The notes beneath the pieces are model-generated. The model made no database searches. It was not told the DNA's origin and saw only the letters and a program-made list of their open reading frames with translations. This document shows, in pieces, positions 63,446-64,000 of a DNA stretch of 64,000 nt. The stretch spans positions 2,762,277 to 2,826,276 of the forward strand of contig CATQHS010000001.1 in assembly GCA_958296055.1 (NCBI GenBank), written 5' to 3'. The stretch's first letter is position 1. Each line of letters begins with the position of its first letter. Origin of the DNA: an uncultured Acidimicrobiales bacterium. GTDB taxonomy: Bacteria > Actinomycetota > Acidimicrobiia > Acidimicrobiales > Aldehydirespiratoraceae. A program made the position numbers and the translations under genes.

Positions 63446-63503
63446 GCATCGGGTCCGGGCTGGGGGTGTGGGCGTGGGCTTGAGCATCGGGTCCGGGCTG
63501 GCC
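63434..63503 (+). repeat. 38-bp tandem duplication across the tadB stop / tadC start; mini-ORF VGLSIGSGLGVWAWA*
   Basis: gtgggcttgagcatcgggtccgggctgg at 63436 and 63474. Confidence 0.93.
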
Positions 63504-64000
63504 GCGGTGTTGGCGGCGGTGGCGGTGGGGCTTCCGCCCGCCCGGACGGGCCGGATCCGCGATCGCCTGCACCGGTCTGATCCCTCCTCGCCGGGCGCCC
63601 GCCGACGCCGGTCTCGGGCTGGCCGGCCTTTGCAGCCCCACCCGCGGCTGGCCCCGGTCGCGGCCCTGGGCCGGTGCCTGACCGGAGGCGAGTCTCCCGA
63701 CGAGATGCTGGTCGGCGGGGCCGCGCTGGGGTTGCCCGCGGCGGCGGCCGTGGCCGGACCAGTCCCGGCTCTGGCCGGCTTGGCCGTTGTGGCCGCCCTG
63801 GCCCGGCTGCGGGTCCGCCGCCGCCGGGGAGACCACGATCGTCGAGTCGAGCTCGGGCTGCCCGAGGTCGTCGATCTCTTGAGCCTGATCGTGGGGGCGG
63901 GACAGCCGACCGCGGCGGCTCTGGCCGCCATCGGCCCCCGTTCCCCTGAGCCGTTCCGGTCGGAGCTGGCCGACGCGGTGCGGCGCTTCTCGGCCGGCGA
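63474..64000 (+). CDS. tadC: TadC-like type II secretion F family protein (partial, runs off the window)
   Basis: VELGLPEVVDLLSLIVGAGQPTAAALAAIGPRSPEPFRSELADAVRRF open to the right edge. Confidence 0.85.
   Translation, partial: MGLSIGSGLAAVLAAVAVGLPPARTGRIRDRLHRSDPSSPGARRRRSRAGRPLQPHPRLAPVAALGRCLTGGESPDEMLVGGAALGLPAAAAVAGPVPALAGLAVVAALARLRVRRRRGDHDRRVELGLPEVVDLLSLIVGAGQPTAAALAAIGPRSPEPFRSELADAVRRFSAG

Noticed and set aside
1-64000. tRNA, rRNA or prophage genes
   Set aside because: Looked for tRNA-like cloverleaf ends, rRNA motifs and phage structural proteins; none recognised by eye.

Overview
The window is a high-GC bacterial chromosome segment, probably an actinobacterium such as an Acidimicrobiia relative (inferred from gene content and composition, not checked). 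Gene density is high. From left to right it holds: a decayed restriction-modification methylase tail; rplU-rpmA; dgt; obgE-proB; an AT-rich island with two near-duplicate membrane glycosyltransferase-like genes around wrecked IS256/IS481 transposases; a decayed glutamate-synthase-domain gene; UPF0182, DivIVA-like, PDZ-Lon, HEAT, mreB and moaE; an iron-type ABC transporter with a DtxR-like regulator; SulP; oxidoreductases and ABC exporters; a MacAB-like exporter; an SLH protein; an amino-sugar/glycoside catabolic cluster (ROK, cupin, GntR, sugar ABC, NagB-like, Gfo/Idh, BadF-type kinase, GH4); a molybdenum-hydroxylase cluster (FAD subunit, Mo subunit, amidohydrolase, XdhC, YqeB-like); and the start of a Tad pilus operon. 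The most unusual signal is a recurring architecture at gene junctions. Short tandem repeats (14-47 bp units) duplicate the ribosome-binding/start/stop region between adjacent same-strand genes. At seven junctions the spacing between successive start codons is congruent to 2 mod 3. Each repeat copy therefore encodes a mini-ORF that ends on or overlapping the next start codon (GTGA/ATGA/TGATG), giving a termination-reinitiation relay. A second strong signal is a xanthine-dehydrogenase-family protein whose fused [2Fe-2S] region has no cysteines at all.
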